NCBI RefSeq assembly: GCF_000463015.1
Contig: NC_022234.1
Span: 744,001-808,000 of the forward strand
DNA length: 64,000 bases
Direction of reading: 5' to 3'
From: Variovorax paradoxus B4
Lineage (GTDB): Bacteria; Pseudomonadota; Gammaproteobacteria; Burkholderiales; Burkholderiaceae_C
The translations under genes were made by a program, and so were the position numbers. Of the stretch, positions 27,478 through 37,570 are shown one piece after another; the first letter of the stretch is position 1, and each line of letters opens with the position of its first letter. A model generated the notes under the pieces. That model ran no database searches and had not been told where the DNA came from. It saw only the letters and a list, made by a program, of their open reading frames with translations.

Positions 27478-27551
27478 GCTGCGATTCAAGCACTTTTTTC
27501 AAGTGCTGGCAAACTTGAAATAAGTCCTCTAATCGTAGTGAAACTACGATT
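27466..27551 (-). promoter_or_regulatory. AbiE operator region: repeated AATCGTAGT sites
   Basis: A 9-bp arm inverted repeat AATCGTAGT-GAA-ACTACGATT lies at 27531-27551. A third copy of the half-site is at 27466-27474, directly after the abiEi ATG. Between them, AGCACT and AGTGCT form a second small dyad near 27490-27506. The arrangement suits cooperative autorepression by AbiEi. Confidence 0.65.
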
Positions 27552-27856
27552 GATAATGCTTTTCCAAATCCTAAAGCATGCCGCACAGCGTGCTCGGTGC
27601 GCAGTACGGCCTGCAACTGTCGCCCGACTGGAGGCTGGGCCTCGGCCTGCGCTATGACAAGACCGGCGACTCGCTCATCACCAGCCCGTCGCCGCCCACC
27701 GCGCAGGCGCTGGAGAGCCTCGATTTTCGACCACATCCGCCAGCTGGCGCGCGTGACGCCGAGCGCCTGAGCAAGCGCATGGCGCGGCCGCCGTGCGCCA
27801 TCTGGAAGGCAGAAGGCAGTTTGCGCGCGAGCATCTTCGTGCCATAAAGCCGGACA
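27552..27856. other. Intergenic stretch with coding remnants
   Basis: No complete gene. On the plus strand 27578-27720 encodes GAQYGLQLSPDWRLGLGLRY, which looks like two strands of an outer-membrane receptor barrel without a start or continuation. The rest (27720-27856) has no convincing frame. Probably debris at the right edge of the accessory island. Confidence 0.35.
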
Positions 27857-28876
27857 GTGAAAACTCCAAGACACCGAACCCTGCGTGCCGGCCTCGCCGC
27901 AGGCGCGGGGCTTGCCGCCGTGGCTGTTCTGGGCGGCGTTGCCTACGAGCAGATCGGCCGGTACCGCGCGGCGCGGGACTTCCCGCCACCCGGGAAGATG
28001 GTCGACGTCGGCGGCGGGCGAAGGATCCAGCTGGATTGCCGAGGCGCCGGCTCCCCCACCGTCGTGTTCGAAGCGGGCCTGAGCGTCGACGGATCGTTGA
28101 GCTGGTCGGCCGTGCAGCCGAAGGTCGCCGCGCACACGCGCGCATGCGCCTACAGCCGCGCGGGGCTGATGTGGAGCGATCTTTCGAACGCTCCTCCCGG
28201 CGCAGCACAGGCGGTGCGCGACTTGCGCACCGCGTTGGCCAACGCGGGCGAGCGCGGCCCCTTCGTGCTGGTCGGGCAATCGCTGGGCGGGCTCTACAGC
28301 GTGGGCTTCACGCGCGACTTCGGCGCCGAGGTGGCGGGGCTGGTGCTGGTCGATCCGTCTCACCCGGAGCAGGTCGAGCTCGTCGCAAGCTTCATGACCG
28401 AAACGCGCTCGATGCGGTCTCGCATCGGCGTGGCGCTGGCGCCGTTCGGCGTGCTGCGCGCGGCCGCCCCGGCGCTGCTGCAGCAGGCCCCGCATCGGAC
28501 CGCGCACGAGATGCAGGCGATCCGGGCCTACGCGTCGAAGTCACTGCGCACGCAGCTCGCGGAAAGCGATGCGACCAACGCCTCGCTCGCAGAGGCCAAG
28601 GCCTTCCGCGACCTGGGCGATCGCCCGCTGGTGGTACTGACCGCGATGGCGCCGTTCACCGCCGCGGAACTGCGCGGAATGAAGATCACGCCCGAGCAGG
28701 GCCGGCAGGTCCAGGCGATCTGGAAGCACATGCACGAGGAGATGGCGGCCTGGTCCTCGCGCGGCAGGCACCTGCTCGTGGCCGATGCCGGGCACGACAT
28801 CCAGCTCGACCAGCCGCAGGTGGTGGTCGATGCGGTGCTGTCCGTCGTCGAAGCGGTTCGCAAGGACCGGCGCTGA
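27857..28876 (+). CDS. Alpha/beta hydrolase, membrane-anchored or exported
   Basis: 339 aa from GTG 27857. A hydrophobic N-terminal segment (LAAGAGLAAVAVLGGVAY) suggests a signal anchor. The fold's elbow is VGQSLGG (catalytic Ser ~145), an acid is probably in LVDPSHPEQ or later, and the His is in ADAGHDIQLD near residue 315. Substrate unknown. It lies convergent to the AraC gene with 32 bp between stops. Confidence 0.82.
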   Translation: MKTPRHRTLRAGLAAGAGLAAVAVLGGVAYEQIGRYRAARDFPPPGKMVDVGGGRRIQLDCRGAGSPTVVFEAGLSVDGSLSWSAVQPKVAAHTRACAYSRAGLMWSDLSNAPPGAAQAVRDLRTALANAGERGPFVLVGQSLGGLYSVGFTRDFGAEVAGLVLVDPSHPEQVELVASFMTETRSMRSRIGVALAPFGVLRAAAPALLQQAPHRTAHEMQAIRAYASKSLRTQLAESDATNASLAEAKAFRDLGDRPLVVLTAMAPFTAAELRGMKITPEQGRQVQAIWKHMHEEMAAWSSRGRHLLVADAGHDIQLDQPQVVVDAVLSVVEAVRKDRR

Positions 28877-28908
28877 CGTCCGGGCGACGGCGAGGCAACG
28901 CCTTCGCG

Positions 28909-29703
28909 TCACACCTTCGATGGGCTGGCCCGCGCCGGCTTCAGGGCCGCGGGTGCATGGCCGTACGCTCTTGAAAAGGCCCTGGAGAATGCCTCGGCGC
29001 TGCCGAACCCGGTGCGGCGGGCCGCGAGCTTGACTGGGTCGCCGGCCATCAGGTAGCGGCGCGCCAGCGTCAGGCGCCACGCGCCGAGATACGCCATGGG
29101 CGTCGTTCCCACGATCGTGCGGAACGTCGACATGAAGGTGCTCCTGGACATGGCCGATCGGCTCGCCAGGTCATCGACGGTCCACTGCCGGGACGGCATG
29201 TCGTGGATCGACACCACGGCCCGGTGCAGCGAAGGGTGTGCAAGCGCGGCGAACAAGCCCGGCTTCTGCGTGCCTGCATCGATCGCGCTTCTGAGCGCCA
29301 TCAGCACCAGCACCTCGGCGAGCCGGTTCAACGCCGCACTGCGGCCGCAGCGGCTCCCCTCCGCTTCCGCCATGAATGCCGCGGCCGTGGCCTGCAGCGC
29401 CGGCGAGCCGTCCAGGGGCACCGAGACCTCTTCGGGCATCGCGCTGATCAGGGGATTGGCATCGTTGTCGAAGTCGACGCTGGCCGCGACGCGCGCATCG
29501 GGCGGCAGCTCGGAAAAGCCGCCGGGCCGGAAGATCACCCGCCCCTCGGTGCCGTCTTCCGCGCCCGCCAGCAGCAGGGCCGGCACGCCCGCGTCGCCCG
29601 GAGAAAGCACCGCCACGCGGAGCTTGAACACTTCGACGAAGGCGGCGAGCCGATCCATCTTGGGTGGATTCGGACTTTGGATCATGAAAGTCGGACGTTT
29701 CAT
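28909..29703 (-). CDS. AraC-family transcriptional regulator
   Basis: 264 aa from ATG 29703. An N-terminal cupin-like sensing domain (RVIFRPGGFSELP, ~45-60) is followed by the double HTH at the C-terminus: WTVDDLASRSAMSRSTFMSTF and VKLAARRTGFGSAEAFSRAF. It is divergent from the peroxiredoxin-like gene, 65 bp apart, and probably controls it. Confidence 0.9.
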   Translation of the reverse strand: MKRPTFMIQSPNPPKMDRLAAFVEVFKLRVAVLSPGDAGVPALLLAGAEDGTEGRVIFRPGGFSELPPDARVAASVDFDNDANPLISAMPEEVSVPLDGSPALQATAAAFMAEAEGSRCGRSAALNRLAEVLVLMALRSAIDAGTQKPGLFAALAHPSLHRAVVSIHDMPSRQWTVDDLASRSAMSRSTFMSTFRTIVGTTPMAYLGAWRLTLARRYLMAGDPVKLAARRTGFGSAEAFSRAFSRAYGHAPAALKPARASPSKV

Positions 29704-29768
29704 GGCGCCAAGCATGCGATCTTGGGGGCCTGTTTGCAACCCTCGCCAATTTCCAAAAGGAGCACCCC

Positions 29769-30314
29769 ATGCTGATTCCACGCCAACAAGCCCCGGACCT
29801 GACCGTCGACACCCTCGCCGCGGGCCGGTTCCGGCTGATCGAAGAGAAGCCCGAGCGCATGACGCTGGTGTGCTTCTACCGCGGGCTGCATTGCCCGATC
29901 TGCGCGAACTACCTGAAGGAACTGGAGCGGCTGACGCCGGCCTTTGCCGAGCGCGGCGTGGGCACCATCGCCATCAGCTCCGACGACGAGGCGCGCGCCC
30001 GTGCGATGGCCGACAAGATCGGTGCGGCGAAGCTGCGCATCGGCCATGGGCTGTCGCTGGCGGACGCCAGGAAGTGGGGGCTGTACATCTCGGCGAGCCG
30101 GGGCAAGACCTCCATCGGCATCGATGAGCCGGCGCTGTTCTCCGAGCCGGGCCTGTTCCTGGTCAAGCCCGACAACACCGTCTATTACCTGTCGGTGCAA
30201 TCCATGCCGTTCGTGCGCCCCAATTTTGCCGAGATGCTGCAGGCGATGGACTTCGTCATCAAGAACGACTACCCGGCGCGCGGCGAGCAGGTACCGGAGC
30301 AGCCGCAGGGCTGA
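29769..30314 (+). CDS. Peroxiredoxin-like (AhpC/TSA, PRX-like2) protein
   Basis: 181 aa thioredoxin-fold protein. The active site is YRGLHCPIC with Cys42 and Cys45; most peroxiredoxins have a Thr/Ser-x-x-Cys here, so the CxxC form suggests thiol-disulfide or atypical peroxidase activity. Cytosolic, no signal peptide. AAAAGGAG precedes the ATG. Likely regulated by the divergent AraC protein. Confidence 0.85.
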   Translation: MLIPRQQAPDLTVDTLAAGRFRLIEEKPERMTLVCFYRGLHCPICANYLKELERLTPAFAERGVGTIAISSDDEARARAMADKIGAAKLRIGHGLSLADARKWGLYISASRGKTSIGIDEPALFSEPGLFLVKPDNTVYYLSVQSMPFVRPNFAEMLQAMDFVIKNDYPARGEQVPEQPQG

Positions 30315-30349
30315 GGCGGCACGAACGTTGCGTAAACTGGCTCACACCC

Positions 30350-31723
30350 ATGAACCGCGAGCCAGACTTCCTCGAGCACCTGCGCGCCGAACTCTCGAGC
30401 GGCCGCATCTGGCTCGACCGTGCCATCGTGCTGGGCTATGCCATCGCGGCCGGGCTCTTCGTGGTGGGATTCACGCTCGCGAGCGACTGGGTGTTCGGCG
30501 AGTTCCAGCGCTACTACCGCGCGTGGCCCTGGGCCGTGCTGCTGACCACGCCGCTGCTCACCGCCGGCATCGTGTGGTTCACGCTGCGCTTCTTTCCGGG
30601 TGCGGGCGGTTCGGGCATTCCGCAGATCAAGGCGGCGCTGCATGCCACCCTGCCGGAGGAAGGGCGCTTCAGGTTCGCGTCGCTGCGGCTCACGGTCGCC
30701 AAGATCGGGCTCGGCGCGGCGGGCTTCGCGGCGGGCCTCTCGATCGGGCGCGAAGGCCCCTCGGTGCAGGTCGCGGCCGGGGTGATGCAGCATGCGCGGC
30801 GCTGGCTGTCGCCCCACACCGCCATCGACGGGCGCGCGCTGCTGGTGGCCGGCGGCGCGGCGGGCATTGCGGCCGCCTTCAATGCGCCGCTCGCGGGCGT
30901 GGTGTTCGCCATCGAGGAACTCTCGGGCCGGCTCGAGGCGCGTTCCAGCGGCCTGATCATCACCGCCATCGTGCTGGCAGGCCTGGTGGCCGTTTCGGTG
31001 TTCGGCAACAGCAGCTATTTCGGCGTGATCCGCGTCCCGCGGCTGGGGTGGGACGCGCTCGGGCCGGGCCTCCTGGTCACGTTGCTCAGCGGCGCTGCGG
31101 GCGGCCTGTTTGCGCGGCTGCTCATCGCCTCGCTCACAGGCACGTCGGGGCGTTTCAACCGCTGGCGGGCCCGCTTTCCGGTGCGCTTCGCGGCCGCCTG
31201 CGGCCTGGCCGTGGCGGTCATCGGGCTGGTGACGGGCGGCGTCACCTTCGGCGCCGGCTCGGAGGCGGTGAAGCAGATGCTGCAGGGCCACGACGAGCTC
31301 ACCCCGCTCAACACCGTGCTCAAGTTCGTCGCCACCTGGCTCACGGCCTGGTGCGGCGTGCCGGGCGGCATCTTCGCGCCTTCGCTGTCCATCGGTGCGG
31401 GCATCGGCGACGCGGTGGCCTCGCTGGCCAGCAGCGACCTCGGCCCCGCGCTGATCGCGATGGGCATGGCCGGCTTCCTGGCCGCGGTAACGCAAGCGCC
31501 GCTCACCGCTTTCATCATCGTGATGGAAATGGTCGACGGCCATTCGATGGTGCTGAGCCTGATGGCGGCCGCCATGCTGGCCAGCCTGGTCTCGCGCATG
31601 ATCAGCCGGCCGCTGTACGACACGCTGGCCGAACACATGGTGCGGCGTGCCGTCGGTTCGATGCAGCCCGGGGAGGCTGCCGAGGCGATCACGCCCGCCG
31701 CCAGGACAACGCCGACGCGGTGA
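30350..31723 (+). CDS. ClC-family chloride channel/antiporter
   Basis: 457 aa integral membrane protein. The anion-selectivity motifs are GSGIPQ (~88), GREGPSVQ (~135-142) and GGIFAPSL (~340). A Glu is present in the gating position of GREGP, suggesting Cl-/H+ exchange rather than a pure channel. No C-terminal CBS domains. Likely role in acid or ion stress. Confidence 0.93.
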   Translation: MNREPDFLEHLRAELSSGRIWLDRAIVLGYAIAAGLFVVGFTLASDWVFGEFQRYYRAWPWAVLLTTPLLTAGIVWFTLRFFPGAGGSGIPQIKAALHATLPEEGRFRFASLRLTVAKIGLGAAGFAAGLSIGREGPSVQVAAGVMQHARRWLSPHTAIDGRALLVAGGAAGIAAAFNAPLAGVVFAIEELSGRLEARSSGLIITAIVLAGLVAVSVFGNSSYFGVIRVPRLGWDALGPGLLVTLLSGAAGGLFARLLIASLTGTSGRFNRWRARFPVRFAAACGLAVAVIGLVTGGVTFGAGSEAVKQMLQGHDELTPLNTVLKFVATWLTAWCGVPGGIFAPSLSIGAGIGDAVASLASSDLGPALIAMGMAGFLAAVTQAPLTAFIIVMEMVDGHSMVLSLMAAAMLASLVSRMISRPLYDTLAEHMVRRAVGSMQPGEAAEAITPAARTTPTR

Positions 31724-31856
31724 CCAGGCAGAGCGCGACCCACACGATCGGTCCGGATTGCGAGCGGACAACGACTGCGAGAACGAGGTTCGCCGCGAGT
31801 GCCGCGACCCAGAGCAGACCGAGCACCGCCAGGAACTGAACGATCCTCGTGCGCAT
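31689..31856 (-). CDS. Hypothetical small membrane protein, 55 aa
   Basis: From ATG 31856 the product has two hydrophobic stretches (IVQFLAVLGLLWVAALAANL and IVWVALCLVTASAL). It overlaps the end of the convergent ClC gene by 35 bp. Not recognised. Confidence 0.45.
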   Translation of the reverse strand: MRTRIVQFLAVLGLLWVAALAANLVLAVVVRSQSGPIVWVALCLVTASALSWRRA

Positions 31857-31921
31857 GACCGCGCCATCCTGCATCTCGGTGCCGCGAACAGCCTGACCGG
31901 TCGTTGCTCTTCAATGATGGG

Positions 31922-32065
31922 GGATGTGGTGCGCTTTTCATGCCATGCGCCTTGCCCACGAGCTTCGCTCATTGGCCTGTGTGCCGGCCTGTCCGATCCC
32001 ATGCATGTCGTGCTCGCTCGATTCCGCAAGAGCACCGTCGGGGTCCGGAGGAGCGCACCACATCC
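31922..32065. repeat. 14-bp perfect inverted repeats bounding a 144-bp non-coding segment
   Basis: GGATGTGGTGCGCT (31922-31935) and its exact complement AGCGCACCACATCC (32052-32065). No gene lies within. It may be a small MITE-like element or chance; no target duplication was found. The stretch 31857-32150 otherwise holds nothing I can identify. Confidence 0.45.
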
Positions 32066-32150
32066 GATACCAGCCTGCGCCGCCGCATCGCCGCCTTCTG
32101 TCAGCGGGATGCGGAAGCGCTGTAGGAATTGCGCCAAAAACGGGCGATGC

Positions 32151-32570
32151 TCAGGCGGGCTCCGAAATCTCGCACAGCGCTTCGGCCGCGGGAGCCGGCT
32201 CGGATTCCCTGGTCGCAATGTCGCCCAGCGCCACGATGCCCACCAGCCGCTTGTCGCGGCTGACGATCGGCAGCCGCCGGATCTGGTACTCGCCCATGAT
32301 CGCGGCAACGCGTTCGATCGGTTCGTCTTCGTACGCCCACCGCACGCCGTCCGACATCACGTCGCGCACCTTGGTGTCGCCGCCGCGGCCTTCGGCCACC
32401 GCGCGCACGGCAATGTCGCGGTCCGAAATGGAGCCGATCATCCGGTCGTTCTCGCCGACCGGCATCATGCCGAAGTCGCCGTCGCGCATGTGCCGCGCGG
32501 CCTCGGCAATCGTTGCATCGGGACTGATGACCTGCACGTCCCGGCTCATCACATCCTTGATCGTGTGCAT
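32151..32570 (-). CDS. Two-CBS-domain protein
   Basis: 139 aa made of two CBS motifs (VISPDATIAEAARHMRDGD with GSISDRDIAVRAV, and DEPIERVAAIMGEYQIRRLP with GIVALGDIA). Such stand-alone proteins sense adenine nucleotides or NAD. GAGGAG precedes ATG 32570. Placed with a receiver protein, a small helical protein and a flavohemoprotein, all on the same strand, as in stress-response clusters. The 228 bp upstream (32571-32798) show no gene. Confidence 0.88.
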   Translation of the reverse strand: MHTIKDVMSRDVQVISPDATIAEAARHMRDGDFGMMPVGENDRMIGSISDRDIAVRAVAEGRGGDTKVRDVMSDGVRWAYEDEPIERVAAIMGEYQIRRLPIVSRDKRLVGIVALGDIATRESEPAPAAEALCEISEPA

Positions 32571-32798
32571 GAGAAATCTCCTCTTCGGTTGCAAGGCCAC
32601 GCGGCAAATCCAGCCGATGCGACCGGCGCCCAGGCCTCATGCGCACTTTGCGAACAATTGCCGCCTCCCAGCTGTAGGACTCGGCCCTCCACGCGCGTGA
32701 TCGCCTGCATCGCCCGGCTCCACCGACCGGGAAGGCAGGCGCGAGTCCGATGTCGGGCCGCGGCATCAAGGAGTTCGTACCTGGTCGAGCCCGGAAGC

Positions 32799-33170
32799 TC
32801 ACCTGGTTTGATAACCCAGGCACCGCTCGAAAAACGCATCGAGCTCCGTGGACTTGTCGAAGACCGCATCGGCGCCGAGCGCCAGGCACCGGCGGCGCAT
32901 TTCGGCGCTCGGGTAGTTCGTCAGAACGATCAGGTGCTGGTTTCTGGAGCGGCCCTGGCAGGCGCGGATGACCGTCAGGCCCGAGCCTTCTTTCAGGAAG
33001 AGGTCGACGATGGCCAGTTGCCAGGAGCCATGCAGCGCGAGGGCATCGAGGGCCCCTTCAGCCGTCTCGGCGCTCGCCACGACGTGAACGCCAGCCAGTT
33101 CTTCCAGCGCAGGAATCAGATTGTCCCGGATTGTCCGGCTGTCCTCGACAAGGATCGTAGTGAGCGGCAT
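32799..33170 (-). CDS. Single-domain response regulator
   Basis: 123 aa CheY-like receiver. Acidic pair Glu9/Asp10 (ILVEDS), phospho-acceptor Asp56 (AIVDLF), Thr in VLTNYPS and Lys in VFDKSTELD are all present. No output domain, so it acts by protein contact or in a phosphorelay. The cognate kinase is not in the window next to it. Confidence 0.87.
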   Translation of the reverse strand: MPLTTILVEDSRTIRDNLIPALEELAGVHVVASAETAEGALDALALHGSWQLAIVDLFLKEGSGLTVIRACQGRSRNQHLIVLTNYPSAEMRRRCLALGADAVFDKSTELDAFFERCLGYQTR

Positions 33171-33330
33171 GCATACGCTTTCGGCGTCTGGAGGCCCTTG
33201 GACAACGGAACGCAACCACCAATCGGTTCTTTTTACGGCTTGGGTTTCCTCGTCCCTGTAGGCAGGCTGCTCGACTTGGGGGCGGTGCTCAGGAAGCGCG
33301 CCGCCAATGAGCGCGCAGAGACTGACGTCC

Positions 33331-33609
33331 TCACGGTGCCTTCTTGTTGCTTTCGGATTCCAGGGCTTCGGCGACCTTCTCCAGCAGATCGACGGACTTC
33401 GACAGCTTTTTTTCGATCTGATCGGTCTGCTCGATCGCACGGTCGAGGTCGTCGCTGCGCCCATCCCTGGCGACGCCCTTGTCCAACACCACGTGAACGA
33501 GAGCGAGCTCGTCCGCGGCCTCCTCCACCGCTTTCTTCACCTGCTTGCTTTCGTCCAGCGCGCGCTCGACGGCATGGCGGCTGCTCCCAGGCGCTTTCGG
33601 GTTGGGCAT
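33331..33609 (-). CDS. Hypothetical helical protein, 92 aa
   Basis: ATG 33609 has a strong AAGGAGAT site. The product is almost wholly charged helix (VERALDESKQVKKAVEEAAD, QIEKKLSKSVDLLEKVAEAL), probably a coiled coil. Not recognised by family. Upstream of the receiver gene and downstream of hmp, same strand. Confidence 0.7.
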   Translation of the reverse strand: MPNPKAPGSSRHAVERALDESKQVKKAVEEAADELALVHVVLDKGVARDGRSDDLDRAIEQTDQIEKKLSKSVDLLEKVAEALESESNKKAP

Positions 33610-33679
33610 TCCGATCTCCTTCAGAATACTTTCATCGTATACCGGTGCCGGCGAAGCGTCGATGGATGGGTAGCCCGCC

Positions 33680-34864
33680 TTATGCCTCCAGCGCCTCCAG
33701 CGGACCGAAGAACTCATAGCGCAGCTGCTGCTTCGGCACGCCCAGCGCAAGGCCGCTCGCATACACCGCCTTCATGAAAGGCTTCGGGCCGAGGAAGTAG
33801 AGATCGACGTCGCGGTCGGCCGGCAGCTGTTGCTCGAGCAGTTCGCGCGTGATGAAGCCGGTCGCATGCGGCTGGTCGGATTCGCGCGGCGCGTCGTAGA
33901 CATAGAGCGGCTTCACGTTGGCATGTTGCGCCGCCAATGCATCGACGCGCGAGCGGAACGCATGGGCGCCGCCATGCCGCGCGGCATGGATGAAGTGCAC
34001 CGGGCGGCCGGTGTGCGCCACCGACTCGAGCATGCTCATGGCCGGCGTGATGCCCACGCCGCCCGTCACCAGCACCAGCGGGCGCACACGCTCGCCCGCG
34101 GGCTGCAGCACGAAGTCGCCGCAGGGCGCCTGCACCCGCAGCAGGGTGCCGGCCTTGGCCGTCTCGTGCAGCCAGTTCGAGGCCCGGCCGCCCTCTTCCT
34201 GCTTGACGCTGATGCGGTAGAAGGGCTTGCCCGGCGCGTCGGACAGCGAGTAGTTGCGCCGCAGCGGCTCGCCGTCGATGTTCAGCACCAGCGTGAGGTA
34301 CTGGCCCGGCGAGAACGCGAGCAGCGGGCCGCCGTCGGTAGGCTCCAGGTAGAAGGAGGTGATGATCTCGCTCTCTTCCTCGCGGCGGGCCACGCGGAAC
34401 TCGCGCTCGCCGCGCCAGCCGCCGGTCTGCGCGGCGTTGGCACGGTAGACCTCTTCCTCGGCGGCGATCAGGAGCGCCGCCAGCGATTGGTAGGCTTCGC
34501 CCCAGGCCGCGATGATCTCGTCGGTCGCGGCGTCGCCGAGCACGTCCTTGATGGCCTGCAGCAGGCAGCCGCCGACCACCGGGTAATGCTCGGGCAGCAC
34601 GCCCAGCGCGGCATGCTTCTGGATGATGCGCGGCAGTGCCCCGGCGATCTCGTCCAGGCGGTCGATGTGCGTGGCATAGGCCAGCACCGCGCCCGCAAGG
34701 GCGCGCGCCTGGCTGCCCGCGGCCTGGTGCGCCTCGTTGAAGAACGCCTTCACCTCCGGATGGGTCTCGAACATGATCCGGTAGAAGTGGCTGGTGATGG
34801 CCTCCCCGTGCGCCTGGAGCGCGGGAACGGTGGCTTTGACGATGGCGATGGTTTGCGGGGTCAT
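33680..34864 (-). CDS. hmp: Flavohemoprotein (nitric oxide dioxygenase)
   Basis: 394 aa. Globin domain (1-~140) with FYRIMFETHPEVKAFF (Tyr/Phe distal region) and the proximal His in IIQKHAALGV; then an FAD domain with RNYSLSD (~206) and an NAD domain with VTGGVGITP. It converts NO plus O2 to nitrate using NAD(P)H. ATG 34864 fits family starts. Divergent from norR across 139 bp, so NO-induced expression through NorR is likely. Confidence 0.95.
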   Translation of the reverse strand: MTPQTIAIVKATVPALQAHGEAITSHFYRIMFETHPEVKAFFNEAHQAAGSQARALAGAVLAYATHIDRLDEIAGALPRIIQKHAALGVLPEHYPVVGGCLLQAIKDVLGDAATDEIIAAWGEAYQSLAALLIAAEEEVYRANAAQTGGWRGEREFRVARREEESEIITSFYLEPTDGGPLLAFSPGQYLTLVLNIDGEPLRRNYSLSDAPGKPFYRISVKQEEGGRASNWLHETAKAGTLLRVQAPCGDFVLQPAGERVRPLVLVTGGVGITPAMSMLESVAHTGRPVHFIHAARHGGAHAFRSRVDALAAQHANVKPLYVYDAPRESDQPHATGFITRELLEQQLPADRDVDLYFLGPKPFMKAVYASGLALGVPKQQLRYEFFGPLEALEA

Positions 34865-34971
34865 CTGTGGCTTTCGGGATCGGCAGTTGAGATGCCCTTC
34901 TCCTCTCACGATCCGTGCCAGCCCTCGGCCCGGCGCAAGTGCCCGCCAGCACTGGGGATTTTCGGTACGTG

Positions 34972-35003
34972 GTCAAATTCGCAACAAGATCCACGTTGTA
35001 TTC

Positions 35004-35029
<26 letters not shown>
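34972..35029. promoter_or_regulatory. Candidate NorR-binding half-sites between hmp and norR
   Basis: GTCAA occurs at 34972-34976 and, as the near-palindrome GTCAATTTGAC, at 35019-35029 (inside the first codons of norR). NorR enhancers carry GT-N7-AC; the 11-bp site fits it exactly. A sigma54 -24/-12 element for hmp was sought but not found with correct GG-N10-GC spacing. Confidence 0.45.
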
Positions 35030-36587
<1,558 letters not shown>

Positions 36588-36602
36588 ACGGCCGGCCGCT
36601 GC

Positions 36603-36617
36603 ATAAGCGGCACTTAT
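36603..36617. promoter_or_regulatory. ATAAG-N5-CTTAT dyad upstream of the amidohydrolase operon
   Basis: ATAAGCGGCACTTAT, again ATA-N9-TAT, lies 81 bp before the proposed start of the amidohydrolase gene. Unlike the three Nac-type promoters, no GTCTTGG or TTGG--N18-TAC element follows at the fixed distance, so it may serve another LysR protein (for example the one at 39026-39907). Confidence 0.4.
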
Positions 36618-36697
36618 GAATAACGAACAGGCAGGCCGGTTCCAACGCTGCGCCTCCTTGCCGATACTTCCGCCTCACTTCATCCAGGAGGCGCGAT

Positions 36698-37570
36698 CTG
36701 TTTCCTTCCCATCATCCGCCGGAGCCATCGGCGTCCCGCGGCGGTTCGCGAGACGTACGCGCAGTCGACAGCCATGCGCATGTCTTCCTCGGCAGCCTGC
36801 CCTTCACGCCGCGCGCGCGGCACGCACCCGATTACGACGCGACGCCCGGCGAGTACCTCGGCCTCCTCGACGCGCACGATGTATCGCACGGCGTGCTGGT
36901 GCAGCCCAGCTTCCTGGGAACGGACAACGGCTACATGCTCGGCGTCTTGCGCGCCCACCCGGGGCGCTTGCGCGGCGTCGCGGTGGTCGACCCCGGAACG
37001 CCGTTCGATCAACTGCAGGCGCTCGCCGATGCCGGCATCCGCGGCCTGCGGCTCAATCTCGTGGGGCTGCCGATGCCGGATCTTTCCCGGCCCGTGTGGC
37101 AAACCCTGCTGCAGCATGTGCGCGCCCTGGATTGGCACGTCGAGCTGCACCGGCCGTCGCAGGATCTGCCCGCGGTGGGCCAGCCCGTGCTCGATGCCGG
37201 CTGCAAGCTGGTCGTCGACCACTTCGGACGCCCGGGCGAGAACACCGCGGCCGACAGCGGCTTCGGCTGGCTCGTGCGCGCCGCCGCTCATGGCCGCACC
37301 TGGGTCAAGCTGTCGGCCGCTTACCGCAACTGGCGCGATCCGCTCGGCCCCAAGGCGTGCCGGGCCGCGGGATCGCTGCTCGATACCTGCGGACCGCAGC
37401 GCCTGCTGTGGGGCAGCGACTGGCCCCACACCCAACACCGTGAACACACGGGCTACGCACACACGCGGGCCGCGCTGAACGACTGGATTCCCGACGCCGA
37501 CGCGCGGCGCTGCATCCTGGTCGACACGCCGGCCGCGCTTTTCGGTTTTTCCAAGGAGACAACACCATGA
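36698..37570 (+). CDS. Amidohydrolase, 2-pyrone-4,6-dicarboxylate lactonase-like, with probable CTG start
   Basis: TIM-barrel metal-dependent hydrolase of the LigI group, 290 aa. The metal/substrate motifs are VDSHAHVF (~25), HRPSQDL in the middle, DHFGRPG (~180) and LLWGSDWPH (~232). The motif VDSHAHVF is upstream of the first GTG (36893), so translation must start earlier, yet there is no ATG, GTG or TTG in frame. CTG 36698 lies 6 bases after AGGAGG (36686-36691), the best ribosome-binding site in the area. Stop overlaps the Bug gene by ATGA. Confidence 0.78.
   Translation: MFPSHHPPEPSASRGGSRDVRAVDSHAHVFLGSLPFTPRARHAPDYDATPGEYLGLLDAHDVSHGVLVQPSFLGTDNGYMLGVLRAHPGRLRGVAVVDPGTPFDQLQALADAGIRGLRLNLVGLPMPDLSRPVWQTLLQHVRALDWHVELHRPSQDLPAVGQPVLDAGCKLVVDHFGRPGENTAADSGFGWLVRAAAHGRTWVKLSAAYRNWRDPLGPKACRAAGSLLDTCGPQRLLWGSDWPHTQHREHTGYAHTRAALNDWIPDADARRCILVDTPAALFGFSKETTP

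Noticed and set aside
34865..35003. A sigma54 -24/-12 promoter for hmp
   Set aside because: TGGCACG-like stretches are present, but none has the GG-N10-GC spacing on the hmp strand.
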